In this document: positions 1-10,280 of the stretch, piece by piece | How positions within the stretch are numbered: position 1 is the first letter of the stretch | Layout: each line of letters begins with the position of its first letter | Source of the DNA: Ziziphus jujuba | Lineage: Eukaryota; Streptophyta; Magnoliopsida; Rosales; Rhamnaceae | Reading direction: 5' to 3' | Assembly (NCBI RefSeq): GCF_031755915.1 | Contig: NC_083388.1 | Coordinates: forward strand, 13,714,501-13,778,500 | Length of the DNA stretch: 64,000 nt | Position numbers and translations under genes: made by a program | The notes under the pieces: model-generated | What the model saw: the letters and a program-made list of their open reading frames with translations, nothing else | Databases searched by the model: none | What the model was told of the DNA's origin: nothing

Positions 1-1
1 T

Positions 2-2557
2 CGGTTTTGTTACCAAGCTCCAAGTGTCATTCTTGTTTATCACATCGATTTCATCTTGCATGGCTTGTCTCCACTCTTTTCTTGCCATGGCCTCATGGAC
101 ATTGATTGGATCACTCAATGCCACATTACACCTTTCATAAATCTCATTAAGAGGTCTTGTGCCTCTCACACCATCACCAATCTCCAAATCAGCCCCTATG
201 GAGATTTCTAGCTCATTCTCATCATATTCATCATCATGGGCAGCACCTTCATCATTTCCTTGTTCCTCATCATTATCATGAGCTTCAAGCCGATTGTCTT
301 CATCCATACTAGCCAACTCCTCCTTACTACAAACCCATTTAGCTTCCTCATCAACTTTCACATCTCTACTTATCACAAGTTTCTTGGTTTCCAAGTTATA
401 CACTCTATATCCCTTGGTCGCATCACTATAGCCAATCAAAACACCAACTTGTGACCTTTCATCAAGCTTTCCTCTCTTCTCTTGTGGTACTAGGATGTAA
501 CAAATGCTTCCAAATACCCTTAGATGATCAAGAGAAGGCTTATATCCAAACCAAAGCTCAAATGAGGTTTTACTCCTCAAAGACTTGGAGTAAAGCCTAT
601 TTTGGATGTAGATGGATGTATTAACTCCTTCGACCCAAAACTTCTTTGGCAAGCCACTTTCAAACAACAAACATCTAGCCATCTCCATGATGGTACGGTT
701 CTTCCTTTCACATACACCATTTTGTTGTGGCGTGTATGGTGTAGTGAATTGATGAACTATACCATGATCCTTACAAAGTTGTTTGAAAGCCTCACTTGTG
801 TATTCCCCACCATTGTCCGTCCTTAACACCTTTATAGTGCAACCGGATTGATTTTGCACTAACTTCATAAATTCTACAAACTTCTCCAAATCTTGTGATT
901 TTCTTTCAAGGAAATACACCCAACACATTCTTGAGTAATCATCAATGAAAGTTATGAAATACTTGCTGCCATTTAAGGATGGAACACTCATAGGACCACA
1001 AATATCCGAATGTATAAGTCCTAACTTCTCCTTTGATCTCCAAGAACAAGATTGAAATGCTAGCCTAGTATGCTTTCCTTTTTGACACACTTCACACACA
1101 TGTTCTTGCTTCTCCACCAATGGCATGTCTCTAACAAGTTCATGTGTGCCTACCAATGACTTAAAGCTAGCATGGCCTAGTCTTTTATGCCAAAGTTGAG
1201 AGGTGTTCTCAACTTTGGTGTTCAATGCAACCGATGCACCATTTTCATCCATATTCAACCTAAAATTCTTGTTCTTCATTCCAACACACATTAATTCATT
1301 TCCATGTGGATCAACTATAGTGCATGTCATGTTTGAGAAGTGTAATGCATATTTGTTCTCAAGCATTTGACCTACACTAAGTAAGTTCTCACATAAAGAA
1401 GGTACATAGAGAACATCATAGATAGTTTTGATACCTTTGGTGGTGTGTATCACCACATCTCCTTTGCCTTTCACTTCCATCAAGGCTCCATTTCCAATTT
1501 TGACTTTGTTGTGGCTGCTCCTATCCAAGTTTGTGAACCACTCATGCTTGTGAGACATATGGTGTGTTGCTCCACTATCAATGATCCATCCTTCATCATT
1601 CTTGATGCTACTAAAACAAGTAGCAACAAACAACTCTTCGGATTCACTATCACTTGCATTATCTTTAGCAACATTTGCTTGTTGCTTATCTTTCTTGTTT
1701 GCCTTGCATACTCTCTCCACATGACCTTTTTGTTGGCATTTATGGCAAAATGCATCCGGCCTCCACCAACACCTTCTTGGATGATGACCTTTCTTCTTGC
1801 AATGGTGACAAGGTTCATAGGACTTCCTCTCGGGTTTGCTAGTTTCACCTTTCTCCTTTATGACCTTAAGCTTGTTCTTCTTTTGATTTTGTGTCTTTTG
1901 ATGTTGTTTAGACACAAATGCAGCCTCCATTGATTCTTCATGTCTAATCCTCCTCCTTTGCTCCGTAGCTTGCAAGGCATTCACCAACTCGGTCAAGGAA
2001 ATTTCATTTAGGTTCCTTAACTCCTCCAATGAAGATATCTTAGCTTCAAACCTCTCGGGCAAGGAGACCAACACCTTCTCCACAATCCTTTGGTCACTTA
2101 ATCTTTCACCTAGCACCCTAATTTGATTCACCACATTAAGAAGCCTTGTGGTGAACTCCTTAACCGTTTCTTTGTCTTTCATCTTGATAGTCTCAAACTC
2201 CCTCCTTAGGTTAAGGATTTGCATTTGCCTTGTCATTGCACTCCCTTGGAACTCATCTTGAAGTTTGTCCCAAGCTTCTTTGGCACTCTCACATGCCATT
2301 ATCCTTGTGAAAATGGTATCACTAATACAAGAATGAATGGCGGTGAGAGCTTTGAAACCTTTAGCCAATTCCTCCTCATGGTGCTTGATTTGGTTGACCG
2401 TTGCCCCTTGTCTCAAAGGCTCGGGTTCTTGGGGATTTATGGTGACCTCCCAAAGACCATAAGTCTTCAAGTAGGCTTGCATCTTGATACTCCAAATGTT
2501 GTAGTTCTCCTCATTGAAGATAGGAGGAGAAGGAGTTGAAAAACTTGAAGAAGCCAT
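2..2557 (-). CDS. Copia gag-pol polyprotein, N-terminal 852 codons, open at the edge
   Basis: I read this minus-strand frame codon by codon from the ATG at 2557 to base 2 and found no stop. Start MASSSSFS followed by an NYNIW motif is typical of the UBN2/DUF4219 gag domain (about residues 1-230). Two zinc knuckles follow: CHHCKKKGH near residue 250 and CHKCQQKGHVERVC near 268-281. The protease motif DSGATHHMS is near 322-330. A gag-pre-integrase domain (LWHKRLGH near 454, CEVCQKGKH near 487) leads into the integrase core, with HSDICGP near 515, RTDNGGEY near 580 and PQQNGVCERKNR near 612, giving the D, D-35-E residues. The last codons (NDTWSLVTKP) begin the RVT_2 reverse transcriptase. The polyprotein would be cleaved to drive copy-and-paste transposition. 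The start is the first ATG after the leader and is supported by the conserved N-terminus. Confidence 0.88.
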   Translation of the reverse strand, partial: MASSSFSTPSPPIFNEENYNIWSIKMQAYLKTYGLWEVTINPQEPEPLRQGATVNQIKHHEEELAKGFKALTAIHSCISDTIFTRIMACESAKEAWDKLQDEFQGSAMTRQMQILNLRREFETIKMKDKETVKEFTTRLLNVVNQIRVLGERLSDQRIVEKVLVSLPERFEAKISSLEELRNLNEISLTELVNALQATEQRRRIRHEESMEAAFVSKQHQKTQNQKKNKLKVIKEKGETSKPERKSYEPCHHCKKKGHHPRRCWWRPDAFCHKCQQKGHVERVCKANKKDKQQANVAKDNASDSESEELFVATCFSSIKNDEGWIIDSGATHHMSHKHEWFTNLDRSSHNKVKIGNGALMEVKGKGDVVIHTTKGIKTIYDVLYVPSLCENLLSVGQMLENKYALHFSNMTCTIVDPHGNELMCVGMKNKNFRLNMDENGASVALNTKVENTSQLWHKRLGHASFKSLVGTHELVRDMPLVEKQEHVCEVCQKGKHTRLAFQSCSWRSKEKLGLIHSDICGPMSVPSLNGSKYFITFIDDYSRMCWVYFLERKSQDLEKFVEFMKLVQNQSGCTIKVLRTDNGGEYTSEAFKQLCKDHGIVHQFTTPYTPQQNGVCERKNRTIMEMARCLLFESGLPKKFWVEGVNTSIYIQNRLYSKSLRSKTSFELWFGYKPSLDHLRVFGSICYILVPQEKRGKLDERSQVGVLIGYSDATKGYRVYNLETKKLVISRDVKVDEEAKWVCSKEELASMDEDNRLEAHDNDEEQGNDEGAAHDDEYDENELEISIGADLEIGDGVRGTRPLNEIYERCNVALSDPINVHEAMARKEWRQAMQDEIDVINKNDTWSLVTKP

Positions 2558-2676
2558 GTGAATATTGCTTTCTAGTATGAAGGAATATGAAAATATATTT
2601 GTGATTTCAAGTATCTCTTCACTCTCAAGGAACGAACCAGCCCAAAAACCTCACAAATCTCACAAAAATGTGCCTT

Positions 2677-2688
2677 GCTCTGATACCA
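2677..2688 (-). other. Primer binding site (initiator tRNA-Met type)
   Basis: On the minus strand the bases read TGGTATCAGAGC, the complement of the 3' end of plant initiator tRNA-Met. The site sits 3 nt inside the LTR end, where minus-strand DNA synthesis would be primed. Confidence 0.8.
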
Positions 2689-2691
2689 CTT

Positions 2692-3723
2692 TGTTGGGGT
2701 GAGAAGGTTATGACCAAGAGTAAGCTAGCTTGAAGTGTTAGCAACAAGCAAGCTTTTGGTGATGCCCTTGGGAATGGTTGTGTATGAGTTGTGTTTTTAG
2801 GTTTTGGTTATGGTCTGGTTTATAGGGTTCCTAAAGTGTTCTAAGGTGTTGAAGAAGAGATAAGAAGAAGGGGACCACGTTGGGTTTTGAAAATGAGTCT
2901 TTGATATCTAGCCATTTCATTCATTTTACAATATAAGCTTGAAATTACAACTAGTTCACACATGCCAAGCATGTGAGCTTACAAAGTGAGTAAAGTATTT
3001 GAAATTTAAAAAAGTAAAATGGTCAACACCTAACTTTTCATACACAAAAGAGTCAAAAACCAGCTGCAACATGTCTATTCCAAATATAGTAAAAAGTGGC
3101 ACATGGTTTTGAACTAAGTTCCTATTGTTTAACTAGTTTGGGTAAACAACCAAACTAGCTTCACCTACTTAGTTCCCCTTTGTATCTGCTTATGAAACTT
3201 GGTTTGAAGCATCCTTGGTCATCAATAAATATTCTTCCAAGAGCTAGGAAAGTTCTGGAACCGGATCATGGGCCAAACAGCTCCAAAGCTGACCCATACT
3301 CTGCATACTGGGCCCATCAGATACAGCAATCTGTTTGGAATAGAAAATGGACTTTCCCATGTCATTTGGACCTGAAATTTGAACCATAGTCTTCTATATA
3401 TGTCTGTAGATATCCCTCAAAATTTCAGCCCAAAACTCCATTTGCAACCTGAGATATAAGATAAATAGTGGAACTATGTTGCTGGAAATTATGAATCCAG
3501 CACCATAGGCATTTCAAGCATAACATTCCTACTCTTTTGTGCATAATCTTGCCTATAATTTTGCATACATAACTTAAGCACAAAACATTATCAAAATATA
3601 CCTTGCATCAATTAAAAACATACAAAGAAATATAAACTCATAAAAGGAAAGGATTTGATACCAAGGTGTGCATGCTAACCGGTGACATGCACCATCAAGT
3701 GGCAAAATTGCCACACTTCAACA
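2692..3723 (-). repeat. 5' LTR of the Copia element (~1.03 kb)
   Basis: The inner boundary is set by the PBS: the LTR ends ...CCCCAACA on the minus strand. The outer boundary is inferred from TGTTGAAGTGTGGC on the minus strand at 3723, which gives matching TGTTG/CAACA ends. The partner LTR lies outside the window, so the outer end is tentative. Confidence 0.55.
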
Positions 3724-4366
3724 ATGTGCGCTGGTTAAATTTAATCTATATGTTAGAAATTCTAAAGCAATACTACTATTAATAATAATAATAGAATATA
3801 TGTATATATGTATATACATATAACACCAATGCATAAATAGTGCAACTAATTTTTTTAACATAGAAAACTTACATATACATGTCACAAAAGCCCAAACCAG
3901 ATGAAAAAAATCAAATATTTGAGATTTTTTCTTAAAAAATATATTTTAAAAAATAAAATAATTAAGTATAAAATTTTATTTGATAATATTAAAAACATCT
4001 TAAATTACTCTATATTTTTCTAGATTATTTTAATATATCAAACCAGTTAAGCTGATGTGCCACGAAAAAATAAATACTGCTAAGTTGATCCCTACTTTTG
4101 GAGGCTTTGTCACTCATTGTAAGGTTTTTTTTTTTTTTTTTTAAAAAAAAGTTTAAAAAGTCAATACTTTTTCAAAAATATATATAATTAATTAATAACC
4201 ATAAATATCATTTTACACATTATTATTGAAAAATAATTTTAAAATTGATTTTATATTTATGCTATCTAGCTTTAGAAAATGTCAATTTTTATGCCACATA
4301 AGTAGCGCTTCACATTCTTTACTAAAGATGCTCTAAATATTTAAAAAAAAAAAAAAAAACACTACT

Positions 4367-4404
<38 letters not shown>

Positions 4405-4815
4405 CATTTTTGAAAAATATACAGACATACAGTATAATTTTATCAATACTGCTACAGATATTAAAATGTTAACAAAAATATTTATCAAATGACATGTTTT
4501 AATATAATAATATTGTTTACATATTCATATAACCTAAATATAAATAGTGATCCTTAAATATATAAGTGAATTTAAAAAATAAACTAATTAAATATTATCA
4601 TATGCCAAATCATTTGGTAAACATTTTAATATCTATAGGAATATTGATAATTTTTATAGTCAAGTTAGGTCTTTTTTTAAAACTCTTAGATTGTTTATTT
4701 AAAAACGAAAACTCATAGATCCTTTCAAAATTTAATTTTTTAAAATAGCACTTCACATTCCCTACTGAAGATGCTTAAAATATTAAAAAAAAGAAAAAAG
4801 AAAAAGAACACTACT

Positions 4816-4856
<41 letters not shown>

Positions 4857-6439
4857 GTTTTTGAAAAATATACACACATATAGTATAATTTTATCGGTAC
4901 TGCTACAGATATCAAAATGTTAACAAAAAATATTTATCAAAGGACATGTTTTAATATAATAATATTGTTTACATATTCATATAACCTAAATATAGGTAGT
5001 GATCGTTAAATATACAAATGAATTTAAAAAATAAACTAATTTAATATTGTCATATGCCAATTCATTTGGTAAATATTTTAATATCTATAAGAATATTGAT
5101 AATTTTTATAGTCAAGTTAGGTCTTTTTTTAAAACTCTTAGGTTGTTTATTTGAAAAAGAAAACTCACAGATCTTTTCAAAATTTCATTTTTTAAAATAA
5201 TAAATAGACTAATATAAATTTAGTAATATATTAAAACAAAATTCTTTTTTTTAAAAAAAAATTAATCCTGTAGAAATTCAGTAAACTATATGTTTTTAAA
5301 TATCAATAAACAATGGTTGTGGATAAATAAAGTTTTGATGTAAGTATGCTTTTATAAAAATATACTAACTGTTATAAATACATATTGCAAAAAATAATAT
5401 TATAAAACACATATTCTCACTAATATATACAGCTTTTCCATAGAACATTAATCGTATAAAATGAGAATTTGATATTAGACATTATTTTGGAAGGACTAGT
5501 TTTATGCCAGAGTAAATTGTCATATAACAAGCTTATATAGTGAATCTGTTCACTTTGATACAAAAATTGACCATTCCAAAATGATATTTAACGTTAGTTT
5601 CTTATCATATGAAGTGAAATTGATCTTAATCTATAGCAAAATCAAATATATATATATATATATTAATTTGTGTACATTTTAAGAATAACCATAATAAAAT
5701 AATAAGTATGTTAAATCATATTTCACTTATAAAATTTTAGTTTTTAGTTTATATATATATATATATATATAATAGAATTTTAGTTTTTACTTTTTAACAA
5801 ATGGAACTATTATAATTATTTATTCCAATTTTTTGTTATAAAATAATATATATTATAAATAAATGAGGATTTTTTCGTACATATAATTTTTTATTATATG
5901 TTTACTTTTCGATATTGTCACCTTGATAAGATTTCTCTTGAGATTGTAATTTGAAGTTCAAGTTTTGCTCTTCTATTCCTTTAGTTTATATAATACTATT
6001 GTAATTCTAACCCAAAAAAAAAAAAAAAATCAATGGGAGACCCACATGGGTCAACTTTTTTTACCTTTCAATTTTTGTTTAATCTATTTATTATTTTACT
6101 CATAAAAGATTAATTGTGCTCCTCAATTTCTCTCTCCCATTAGCTTTTTCAATTTTTCTTTTTTTCCCCCTATTTAAAAATATTTTTCACTTATCTACTT
6201 TATTTCATCTATAACTTTTCTTAAGTTATAATAGTTTAAAAGAACCAAAGCTATTTAGTTCTAAATATTTACTTATTACAATACCTTATTTGATTATGAT
6301 TTATATTTAATTACAATTATAATTTTAAATACAACTCGTTAAAAGCTAAAAGTTATTAAATATTGTAATATCTATTTATATTTTTTTTCTAATTTTTCTA
6401 CATTTTAATTTTTTTTACCTATTTATTATTTTAGTAGTT
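3724..6439. other. AT-rich intergenic spacer
   Basis: No coding potential was seen. The stretch holds AT-rich DNA, poly-A/T runs (for example 4124-4150 and 6008-6024), TA dinucleotide runs (about 5650 and 5750) and the tandem duplication listed separately. Confidence 0.6.
4304..5202 (+). repeat. Direct tandem duplication, unit about 0.45 kb
   Basis: Copy 1 (about 4304-4744) and copy 2 (about 4745-5202) share the same sequence order: a CTTCACATTC...ACTxAAGATGCT start, an A-rich tract, ACACTACTCACACAC, a (CA)n(TA)n microsatellite (4367-4404 and 4816-4857), TTTTTGAAAAATATACA, ACATATTCATATAACCTAAATATA, and a common end near TTTTTTAAAATA. Point differences are scattered and the microsatellite lengths differ. 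Confidence 0.8.
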
Positions 6440-6969
6440 GGAAGGGTCATCCATCAATGTTTGGTCACTGATATAGTTTTTCGGTGACCAAATTTAAATA
6501 GTCATTAAAAGTTTTTACACATGTTTTCTTCTTCAATTTTTCTATTATTTAAAATATTAGCAACTATCCAATTGGTTACTGATATCTAGTTTCAATGGCC
6601 AACAATCATTAGTTGCTATAAGTCAAATATTTATATTATTTGAGAATATCACTGACCAAACCATTGGTCATTGATGACAACTATCAGTGACGAAATATAT
6701 TTTGGTCAATAAAAGATCTTCTTCCGGCAAAAAAAAAAAAAGGGGAACAAATTTCCGCCCTCACCTTTAGTGACCAAATATTTATTGGTCATAAAAGATG
6801 GTCATCAATGATCAATTATTTGATCGTTAAAAGTGGTTAACCAATGTTTTCCCTACATCAGCTACCAAATATTTAGCAACTAAAATTTGGTTGCTCATGA
6901 ATTCTTTTAGTGACTAAAAAATTTTGGTCACTAAAAACTTAGTCGTTAATTCCCAATTTTTTTGTAGTG
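6440..6969 (+). mobile_element. Terminal part of a CACTA-type DNA transposon
   Basis: The segment ends in TTTTTTTGTAGTG at 6957-6969, the inverted complement of the CACTACAAAAA end typical of plant CACTA (En/Spm) elements. The preceding ~500 bp carry many copies, in both orientations, of a motif like TAGTGACCAAA/TTTGGTCACTA (near 6459, 6483, 6655, 6760, 6905 and 6925), as expected for CACTA subterminal repeats that bind transposase. No matching CACTAC end was found upstream, and there is no transposase, so this is a fragment or a non-autonomous copy. Confidence 0.55.
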
Positions 6970-7045
6970 AATTTAACTAATCAATTATAGTCATATCAAA
7001 TAAAATTTAAATTATAGTTTCTAATTTTTGGAATCGGTCGTCACA
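6970..7045 (-). repeat. Start of the 3' LTR of the Tekay-like element
   Basis: On the minus strand the polypurine tract AAGGGGGTAAAC (7057-7046) is followed by TGTGACGACCGATTCC, the usual LTR start. After 76 bp the sequence meets the CACTA end, so the CACTA element probably landed in this LTR or truncated it. Confidence 0.5.
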
Positions 7046-7059
7046 GTTTACCCCCTTCA

Positions 7060-7880
7060 AGAAATTTCGTCCACGAAATTCATATCTTAGTGTTGGAAAA
7101 AATGAGGATGTAGACTCTGCATCTGGTTTTCTATCTCCCATTTAGCCTCTCTATTGCATGTTACTCCACAAGACATTTACCAAGGGTATGATCTTGGTAC
7201 AAAGCTTCTGATCTCTACTATTAAGGATCTGTACCGGCTGCTCCTCATAAGATAAGTCCTCCCTAAACTAATTTGCTAAGTCTCAAGCATATGTGAGAGT
7301 TCTGGTTTATACTTGCAAATTATCAACAAATAAAATACATCATGAATTCGAGAGAGCTCTATTGGTAAAGCGAGTCGGTAGGTGATAGGCCCAATCCTCT
7401 CAGTGATCTCATAAGGCTCAATGTACCTTTGACTTAATTTCCCTTGCTTCCCAAAATGCAAATCCTTTCCATGGTAATAGCTTCAAGAATATTTTGTCTC
7501 CAACCTCAAACTCAAAGTCTTTCCTTCTAACATTTGCATAACTCTTCTATCTATCATGAGTTGCCTTCAAAATCTCACGAATGATCTTGACCTTATCGAC
7601 GGTCAACTGCTCATAGTCAAAACCTGTGGGTGGCAAATTACCAACCTCATTCTAACATATAGGAGTCCTACATGACCTCCCATACATGAGCTCATAAGTT
7701 GCCATACCAATGCTTGAATAATAATTATTATTGTAAGTGAACTCTACTAAAGTAGGTGAAAGACCCAAGTTCCCTTCAACTGTAGTACACAAGATTTTGA
7801 CATATCCTCCAAAATTTGTATAGTCCTATCCCTTTGCCCATTTGTCTATGGGTGTAAAGTAGCATTAAGATTTAGCTTAG
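7060..7880 (-). pseudogene. Gypsy integrase remnant (C-terminal half) of the Tekay-like element
   Basis: Minus-strand reading gives pieces equivalent to the end of the integrase core and the C-terminal domain. Near 7860-7810 is a degenerate ATLHPQTNGQRDRTIQ, matching the conserved AFHPQTDGQSERTIQ block. At 7461-7276 is HFGKQGKLSQRYIEPYEITER followed by RIHDVFYL, matching the GKLSPRYIGPFEI...HNVFHVS block before the chromodomain. The integrase zinc-binding domain and most of the core are missing: the RNase H sequence joins directly to this block near 7880. Stops and frameshifts are frequent. Confidence 0.7.
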
Positions 7881-9228
7881 TATCCAAAGCTGCCTGCAGA
7901 CTCTCTCAAAACTAAATGTGAACTGCTTGTTCCTAACTTCAACAACTCTACCATCAAAGGAAGCTGCATTGTCCACACATGTGCCAACAAACCTATAGCC
8001 TTTCTACTCAATGAATCGGCTACCACATTTGCCTTACCAAGATAATAGTCAGTAATGCAATCATAATTTTTAAGTAGCTTCATCCATCTTCTTTGGCTTA
8101 GGTTTAAATCTTTCTGTGTAAACAAATACTTAAAGCTTTTATGGTTGCTATAAATCTGAAGCATAGCTCCATACAAGCAATGTCTCAAATTCTTCAAAGT
8201 GTATATGACTATTATAAGCTCTAAGTGATGAGTAGGATAATTCAACTTATGCTTCTTCAACTGCCCAGAAGCATAAGCACTACCTTCTTACGCTGCATCA
8301 CTATACATCTCAAGCTTTAGTGAGAAACATCATTATAAACCTCAAAACCTTTGTTACCTTCTGGTAGAGTCAGAGTAGATGCTAAAGTCAACTTCTTCTT
8401 CAATTCTTGGAAAGTATGCTCACATCTATTTGCCAAATAAACTTAACTCCTTTCTTGATAAGATATTGAAGTGGTCCTGTTATCTTAAAGAACCACTCAA
8501 TGAACATGTGGTAATACCCTGTTAAACCTAAGAAAGTCCTCACCTTAGTTATTGTAGTAAACTATTCTCAATCCAACACCACTTGCACCTTCTAAGGATC
8601 CACATAAATTCCATTAGCAAAAATGATATGCCCACGGGAACCTGCTCTATCCAACAAAAACTCGCAGTTTCTAAACTCAGCATACAACTGACACTCTTTC
8701 AAAGTCTGCAACACCAATCTCTGATGCTCTTCATGCTCCTCCTTATTCCAAGAATACACCAAGATGTTGTCAATAAAAATTATAACGAATCGGTCCAAGA
8801 ATGGGCAAAAAATCCTGTACATAAGATCCATGAAGACTATAGGATTATTGGTTAAGCCAAAAGACACAACCAAGAACTCATAGTGCCCATATTGAGTTTT
8901 GAAGGCGGTCTTACAAATATCAAATTCCTTATTTCTCAACTGGTGATAACCTAACCTTAAATCAATCGTGGAAAACACCTTAGCACCCTGTAGTTGATCA
9001 AACAAACCATCAATGTGCAACAAAGCATACCAATTTTACATTGTAATCTTATTCAACTGTCTATATTCAATACGTAACTGCATAGTGCTATCTTTCTTCT
9101 TCATAAAAAGAACATGTGCACCAAAGGGAGACACACTCAATCTCATAAACCCTTTATCCACTAACTACTGCAATTGAGTCTACAACTCCTTTAACTCTAC
9201 TAGGGCCATCTGGTATGGCCATAGTGAG
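7881..9228 (-). pseudogene. Gypsy reverse transcriptase and RNase H remnant of the Tekay-like element
   Basis: The minus-strand segment 9023-8592 encodes an RT palm with [26 protein letters not shown], a degenerate VSFGLTN, and the catalytic box as FIDNILVYS instead of the usual YIDDILVYS. That is a loss of the second catalytic aspartate. Segment 8260-7877 gives the RNase H region, with [21 protein letters not shown], the [12 protein letters not shown] block and ADSLSRKA. The N-terminal RT part lies between 9024 and 9228 in broken frames and ends at the TRIM insertion. This cannot be a working enzyme. Confidence 0.78.
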
Positions 9229-9478
9229 TGTAACAGCTTAGTCCACCCGTATGAGATATTGTCCGCTTTGGGCCCAGCCCGCACGGTTTTAAAAGGCCTC
9301 TTAAGGGAAAGGTATCCACACCCTCTTATAAGACATACTTCGTTCCCCTTTCCAAAAAGGAGAACGAAGCATGTCTTATAAGAGGGTGTAGATACCTTTC
9401 CCTTGATAGGCCTTTTAAAATCGTGCGGGCTGGGCCCAAAGCGGACAATATCTCATGCGGGTGGACTGGGCTGTTACA
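9229..9478. mobile_element. Palindromic (foldback) element made of two TRIM-like LTR halves, with TSD GTGAG
   Basis: The 250-bp unit starts TGTAACAGC and ends GCTGTTACA, and its arms are near-perfect inverted complements around a few bases near 9353 (CCAAAA between CCTTT and AGGAG). Arm landmarks in inverted order are GATATTGTCCGCTTTGGGCC, GGTTTTAAAAGGCCT, AAGGGAAAGGTATCCACACC and CTTATAAGACATACTTCG. From memory these resemble the LTR of Katydid-like TRIM retrotransposons. The flanks carry a perfect 5-bp duplication, GTGAG at 9224-9228 and 9479-9483, so the palindrome seems to have inserted as one unit. It interrupts the Gypsy pol between the linker block SGSISL and the APYRMA-like block. Confidence 0.85.
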
Positions 9479-9483
9479 GTGAG

Positions 9484-10275
9484 ATTGAACCAGAATCAGG
9501 AACAAGATCCAATAGCAAAGTATATCTCTCTCTTCAGAAGCAATCTTGGAAGATCCTTAGGAAACACATATAAGAAGTCCCACATTACTCAAATATCCTC
9601 AAGCCTTACCTCACTGGATCAAGTATCAATGATGTGACTCAAAAATCCCTTACACCCTTTCTAAAGCATGCAACATGTAGCAATGGTAGAAATCAATCCT
9701 GAAGGAGGAATCCTACAATACCACAAAATAAAACATTAGGCAACCCTGATCACTTAAAGGCGACATCCTTACTTAAACAATCTATAAAAGCATGATTAGC
9801 TAGATGCCAATGCATTCCCATAATAATACATAACCTTTGGAGCTCCAACAGAATCAAGTATGCCTCAATCTCCTTGTCATCAATGGTGATCATATAGCCT
9901 TTCGACACCACAGTTGTCCACCATAATTTTCTTATGGGTGTGGAAACCTCTATGGATGAATCTAAGAAACAGGACCTGTACACACCCATGCTACTAAACT
10001 ATGTGATACAAAGGAAAGCGTAGCTCAGAGATCAATAAGAATATAGGCATCAACCCTAAGACTCCATATCATAGTTGTAACCATATCAGGTGTCACTAGA
10101 GCTTCCTATTGCATCATCAAAAAGACTATGCCACTAATCACATCTAAACCCCTTGGTATTGTCGGTGTTCTAATATCGGAAGAAGTAGTGTTAACTTGTC
10201 CTACTTGAGGATCCCTCCTGCCAACACCACTAGCCTATTGTTCTAAGTAGCCATAACCGATCTGCTAAGAGGACC
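9484..10275 (-). pseudogene. Gypsy protease/linker remnant of the Tekay-like element
   Basis: Minus-strand 9989-9750 gives a broken frame containing CIIMGMHWHLANHAFIDC, which aligns with the conserved VILGMDWLxxxHAxIDC block that follows the aspartic protease of Tekay-type elements. Toward 9484 a piece like LDLVPDSGSISL matches the linker before RT (ELVPGTAPIS). The upstream side stops at element A, and the gag part resumes beyond 15993. Stops in every frame show it is dead. Confidence 0.6.
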
Positions 10276-10280
10276 CTTTC

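Larger units (their letters stand above)
1..3723 (-). mobile_element. Ty1/Copia LTR retrotransposon, 5' part, cut by the left edge
   Basis: Read on the minus strand, the order is LTR (3723-2692), a 3-nt spacer, a PBS, a ~120-nt leader and one long gag-pol frame that leaves the window at base 1. Gag, protease and integrase come before the reverse transcriptase, which is the Copia order. The 3' half (RT, RNase H, 3' LTR) lies outside the window, so target-site duplications cannot be compared. The reading frame inside the window has no stop, so this is probably a young copy. Confidence 0.85.

Noticed and set aside
1480..1848. A 122-codon minus-strand open frame
   Set aside because: It is a shifted frame over the Copia zinc-knuckle and protease region. 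The true frame on the same strand is the 852-codon one.
5930..6025. Possible LINE or SINE tail ending in a 15-A run
   Set aside because: There is an A-run, but no reverse transcriptase, no tRNA-like boxes and no TSD could be seen.
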